A stretch of DNA of 64,000 nucleotides from Ramlibacter cellulosilyticus (GTDB lineage Bacteria; Pseudomonadota; Gammaproteobacteria; Burkholderiales; Burkholderiaceae_C): contig NZ_JACORT010000010.1 of NCBI RefSeq assembly GCF_014297465.1, positions 182,783-246,782 on the forward strand, given 5' to 3'. The notes below the pieces were generated by a model. It was not told the DNA's origin and did no database searches. It saw only the letters and a list, made by a program, of their open reading frames with translations. Below, piece by piece: positions 27,001-33,000 of the stretch (position 1 is the stretch's first letter; each line of letters starts with the position of its first letter). The position numbers and the translations under genes were made by a program.

Positions 27001-30000
27001 ACCACGCTCACGTCCAGGCTGACGCCGACGGCCTTGCCTTCCTTGCTGCCGGCGAGGCCACCGACCACGTCCGTGATCGTCGTCCTGTCGGTGGCACGCA
27101 CCTCGACGTCGTCCCCCGCCGTCACCTGCGCCCCGGCGCCCACGAAGGCATGGGTCTGTCCCTGCACCACGTTGACCGCGGCGGAGCCGGCCGCGGACCA
27201 GCCGGCCGCATTGCCCTCGCCGCTGCTGCTGGCGCCGATGGCCGCCCCGATCACGAGGTTGGACACCTCGATCGTGGGTTCGTCGATCAGCGGGATGTCC
27301 GGGATGTCGATCGGGGCCGCGGCCGTGACCGCGTCGGCCACCACCGTCACGTCGCCCGTGGCGCTGACGGTCGCGGCGTCGCCTATCGACGCCGTCGTGT
27401 CCAGGTCGACCCAGTTGAAGCCGATCGCGAGGCCGATGCTCTTGTCGCTGCTGCCGCTGTTGCCCTGCGTGAGCGCACCGCCGCCGGCGATGTTCTGCAC
27501 GCCGACGTGGCGGCGCGCGGTCACGTCCACGTCACCCGCCGTGGCGGTGACGGTGGCGCCCGCGCCGATGGTGGCGGACGCCTGGCCCGTCACGATGTTG
27601 ACGCCGGCGGCGCCGGCCGCCGAGGTCTTGCCTTCGTTGGACTGGCCCTCGCCCTCTTCCTGCGCCGCGCCGCCGCCCGCGAGCGCGATCGTCTGGATGT
27701 TGCTCTGCTGGCCGGCGGTGGTGCCGGCTTCCAGCTCCACGCTGCCGGCGGTGATGGTCACGTTCTCGCCGATGGCGACCGTGTCGAGGAGCTCCACGTA
27801 GTTCACGGCGACCGCGGCGCCGACACCCGTCTTCGCGTCCTTGGCATAGGCCAGGCCGGTGGCGAGGGTCGACACGTCCGTGTCGCTGGTCGCGGCTGCG
27901 CGCAGCAGCCCGCTGGTGTCGATGGTGACGTCGTCCTCGATGGTGACCTTCGCTTCCGACTGCACGTACATGCCGGCGATGGCGCCGGCCACGCGCACGG
28001 AGCCGCCCTGCTGCTGGGTGGACGCGTTCTGCGCCGTCCCGCCCTGTTCGCCCGGGTTGCCGGTCTGCTCGCTCGCGGTGGCGTTCGCGCCGTCGACCTG
28101 GTTGCCCGCCGTGGGCGCGCCGAGGTCGGCGCCGGACTTCTTCTTCGCCGTGTCGGTCTTCGCGGTGGTTTCCTCGTCCGCGTCCTTGCCGCCTTCGGCT
28201 TCCTTCTTGCCGCCTTCCGCGCTGCCGCTGACGGCGGTCGCGACCGCGGTGCCGGAAGCCGCCGACAGCGTCACGCTGTCGGCCGTGGCCGCGCCGGCGG
28301 ACACGTCGCGGCCCAGGGTCACGTCGGGATCGTCGGCGACCCAGCCCAGGCCGATGGCGATGCCCACGCCCGTCTGCGCGCCCTTCGTGTCGGCATCGGC
28401 TTCGGTGCGAACGTTCTCCAGCCCGGTGGCCGTGATCGCCAGGTCGCCGTCGACTTCGAAGGCGGCGGCCGCATCCGGCGTGGCATCGTCCTCGCCGACG
28501 ACGGTGGTGGAGGTGTTGTTCAAGGCCACGTTCAGCGCCACCGCGCCCGCAATGGCCGTGCCTTCGCGGGCCGCTTCGCCGCCCGCCTTGGCCTGCGCGG
28601 CCATGGCGTAGCTGCCGTTGCTGGCCAGCGTGACGTCGTCGGCCGCCGCGATGCCCGCGGTTTCCGCGACCGTCACCAGCGTGTCGCTCGCCGACACGTT
28701 CACGGCGAAGGAGAGGCCGAGGCCCAGCGCCTTGCCGGAAGCCGGCTCCGCCTTCGGCGTGGCGCCGGCGAAGTTGTAGGTGGACTGGTCCGCGCGGACC
28801 ACGATGGCGCCAATGGCCGCGTCGCTGCCGTCGGCCGTGCCGTCCTGCGCCGTGAGCAGCGCGCCATCGCCGAGGCCGGCCTGCACCGTGCCCGTCGCGA
28901 GGTTGCCGGCGAACGACCCGGCCACGCCGTACTTGCCCTGCCCGGCGCCGGAAACCGCCATGGCGCCGCCGCTGTGCACGCTCTCCTTCAGCTTGCCCTG
29001 CGTCCCGCCGCCGGTGTCGATCTCGACGGCCTTGCCGGCGAGCGCATCCTCGCGCGACGCGGCCAGCTGGAAGGTACCGCCGGTGCCTGGCGGCGCCGTG
29101 ATGACGAAGTAGGTGGTGCCGTCGGTGAGCTTCCTGGTGCCGGTGCCGATGTCGGGATTGCCGTCGTTGTCGTAGACGACCGCGTCGCCCGTGACCCACG
29201 CCACGTCGTCGCCCAGCGTGAACTCGACCCGCTTCTTGTCCGGGTCGAAGGTGATGTCGTTGTCGTCGCCGGCGCGGTCGATCTTGTGCGAATCGCCATC
29301 GCCGTCATCCGTCAGGTCGATCGCGGTGCCGGCCTGCGCGTTCTCGAGCGAGCTGGCCAGCTGGATCTTCTGTCCGTCCAGCTTGATGACGTAGTACTTG
29401 GTGGTGCCGCCGTCGTCGGTGAGCCCGCCGATGCTGGTGCCGCCGCCATTGCTGTAGGTGACTTCCTCGCCGGTGGTCAGGCCGTCGGCGTCGCCCACGA
29501 AGATCGTGTTCGCGGCTACGTCGACCGTCTGCGGTTCCGTGGCCGTGAGGTCCACCGTGCGCTCGAGCATCCGCGTTTCGACGGTGATGCCGTCCGCCGT
29601 GACGATCGCGCCGGCGATCTCGGCCTGCTGGTCGGCGTCCGACCAGTTCAGCGCGATGGCCGCGCCGACCGCGGTGCCGCTCTCGCTGGTCACCGAGGTG
29701 CCGTCGGCATAGGCCGCGGCGTTCATGTTCGCTTCGCTGCGGACGATGAGCGTGCCCTGGATGACCAGCGTGATGTCGCCGCCCACCGAGGCGGCGGTGC
29801 TGGCTTCGGCCATGTCCAGCGCGAAGGCCGCGGCGACGGCCACGGCCCCGTTCTTCTCCTTGCCTTCCTCTTCGCCCTCGCCATCCTCGGGCTCGGTCTC
29901 CGTGGTGGGCTTCTTGACTTCCTCCTCGCTGGGCGGGTCCTGTTCGGTCACCGACGCGGACTTGCTCAGGTGCACCGAGAGCAGCACGCGGCGATTGGGC

Positions 30001-33000
30001 GTGTTCTCCGTTTCGTCGGGCGTCGGCACCGCGAGGTCGGTCTCGCCGAGCCAGACGACGCGCAGCTGGTCGCGGTCGACGTCCAGCTCGTTGACCAGGT
30101 AGTTCGCGACCATCTTGGCGCGCCGCTCCGACAGCGCCATGTTGTATTCGGGCTGCGCCGTGGTGCTGGTGTGGCCTGCCACCGTGCCGATGGCATCGCG
30201 GTTGGCGTTCAGCACCGCGGCAAAGTCGGCGAGTTCCGTCAGGTTGTCCGCGTCGAAGTTCAGGTCCGTGTAGTCGGTGAGGCTGTCGCCGGGGAGCGGC
30301 TCGTCGACGGCGAACTGGATGCTGCGCTGGAACTTCTCGGAGTCCGGCCCGTGGATCTGCACCTCGACGCGGCGGTTGCGCTGTTCGGCCGCATTGGTGT
30401 TGGTGGCGAGGTTCGTCTCGCCGTACCAGAACATGGTGATGCGGTCGGCGTCGACGCCCTTGCTCACCAGGTAATTGAAGACCGTCAGCGCGCGCTGGCG
30501 GGACAGCTCCAGGTTGTCCGCGTAGGTATCGACCGCATCGGTGAAGCCCGACACCGTCGCGCGGGCACCTTCCGTGCCCGAGGCCTGGTGCGCGACGAGG
30601 TACTCGGCGTAGCGATCGAGCATCTCGCGCTCGTCCTGGTCCAGCTCCGCGGTCCCCGACTGGTCCGTGTTGAAGTAGACGTAGCCCGCGCCGGGAGGCG
30701 CCGGCAGGTCGCGCCGGCGCGTCGCGCCTTCGACCTTGCGCTTCTCCGTGGCCTCGCCGACCTGCTGCTCCGTCTTCTGGTCCGCGTTCTTGTCGCCGGT
30801 GTCGGTCTCGGTGTCGCGCGCGCCGGAGGCCGTGGCCTTCGAGTCCGCGCTCGCGTCGTGCATGCCCCTGGCGTTCACCAATGCGTTGCCGCCCACGGTG
30901 AGCGAGCGTTCCAGGTAGGCGCGCGTCTGTTCGTCCGTGTGCGTGACGGCCACGGCGATGCCGACCGCGGCGTCCTGGGAGTCCGCCGAGCCGGCCGCGT
31001 GGCTTTCCACGTTGCCCGTGTGCTCGGAGACGATGGACAGGTTGCCCGTGAAGTTGCCGCTGCCGGACTCCAGGCCCGCCAGGCGGGCGATGGTGAAGGT
31101 GTCGACGAGCGCCACGGCCACCACGGGCGCGATCGCCACGTCGCCCTTGACGCCGGCCTTGGCGGTCGCGTCCACGTCCAGGTTGGACTTCGCCAGCAGC
31201 GAGACGTCCTTGGCGCCGTTGACGATGCCGTCCTGCGCCACTTCGGCGACGACTTCGTGCGTCGCGATGGAGAAGGCCGCGGATGCGCCGAAGCCGAAGC
31301 CGCCCGTGGCGGTGACGGAGGGTTCGGCCTTCGAGGTGTTGCGGCTGTCCTCCTGCGCGCTCACCTTGAACTCGCCCGCATCGGTGTTGCCGGGGTCCGT
31401 GCCGTCGGCCAGGGTGACCGTGCCGCCGGTGGCGACGCCCGCCTCGACCAGGCTGGTCGTGATCGTGAGGCCGAACGCGCCCGCGATGCCGATGCTGTCC
31501 TCGGAGCCCGCGCCGGCCTTGGCGCTGGAACTGCTCGTGTGCTTCTTGTCGCCGTCGACCTCCAGCATGCCGGCTTCGATGGTGATGCCGTCGGCGGTGA
31601 TCGTGCCGCCGTCCTCGACCTGGGCCCGGTTGATCACGTCGGTGCGCGTCGCGGCCGCGGCCGCGCCGATGCCGGCGGAGCCTTCGGACACCGCGGAGCC
31701 GTCGGCGTTGGTGCTGCTGTCGTGGTTGACGAGCGAGCTGACGGTGACCGTGCCGTTGGCGGCGCTGATGCTGCCGCCCTGCCCCACCGTGGCGCTCGCC
31801 GAGGCATCGTTGACGCTGATGCTGATCGCCGCGGCGGCGGCGATCGCGCCGTCCGACGTGCTGGAACTCGGCTTCTTGTTCCCGGAGCCCTCGGCGCCCT
31901 GGGCTTCGGCGGCCTCGGCCTGCGCATCGCCCTGCTCGTCGACGTTGGAATCGCCTTCGGTGGCGCCGCTGGCGCTGGCGGTCGTGCTGGTCTGCGACTT
32001 GCCCTGGCTGCGCGCCTTCAGGCCCACGTTGCCGCCGCTGCTGCTGATCGCGCCCAGCGTCCGGGCCGCGACGATCTCGGCGGAGCTCGTGTACGCGAAC
32101 ACGCCGCCGATGGCCAGGCTGTCGTCCGCCTCGGCATCGCCCTTGCCCTCCGTCTCGATGTCGACGGCATGGGTCGCCACGGCTTCGATGTTGCCGGTGG
32201 CCGCGAGGGTGGAGGCGGTGTCGAACAGCACGCTGGTCGTGTTGTTCGTGAAGCTGAGGGCCACCACCGGGTTGATCGCGGTGCCGCCCGAGGCGCTCAT
32301 TTCGGCCGTGGTCGCGATGGCGTGCTTTCCGTCCGCCGTGACGTTCGCCGTGGACGCCTCGGTGACGGAGGCGCCCGTGCCGAACAGGGCTTCCGTCTTG
32401 TGGTCGACGATGCTCAGGGCGAAGGAAGCGCCGATGCCGACCGTGTCGCCGGTGACGCCGTCCTGCTCCGGCTTCGCCTCGGCGGTCGCCTTCGTCTCGC
32501 TCTTCGCCACCAGGGTCAGGGACGCCCCGTTCAGGTCGATCGCGGCGTTGCTGGCCACGTGGGCGCGCACGGTGGTGCCGATCCAGTTGACCGCGAAGGC
32601 ACCGGCGGCGCCCAGGCCGTCGGTGGAGCCCGCGCCCGAGGTGGCCAGGGACTTGTACGTATTGTCCGCGTCCAGGGTGGCCGTGACGTTGACGGCCGGC
32701 GTGGTGACCGCCAGCACGCCGCCCAGGAAGGCCTCGACGCCGATGTCCACGTGGTTGATCGCGGCCGCGGCAGCGATGCCGGGCGAGCCGGCGGCCGTGG
32801 CGTCGGCTTCCGCGGACACGGTGTCGGTGACGGTTGCCGTCACGTCCACCTTGCTCGTCGCGGTGATCGTGACGGAGGCACCGTCGACCGAGGCCCTGGT
32901 GGTGCCCTGCGTGTGGCTGATGGCGATGGCCGCGGCGATGGTCAGGTCGCCGTCGCCGGTCTGGGCGTCGTTGTCCTCCAGCGCCTGCTCGCCTTCGGTG

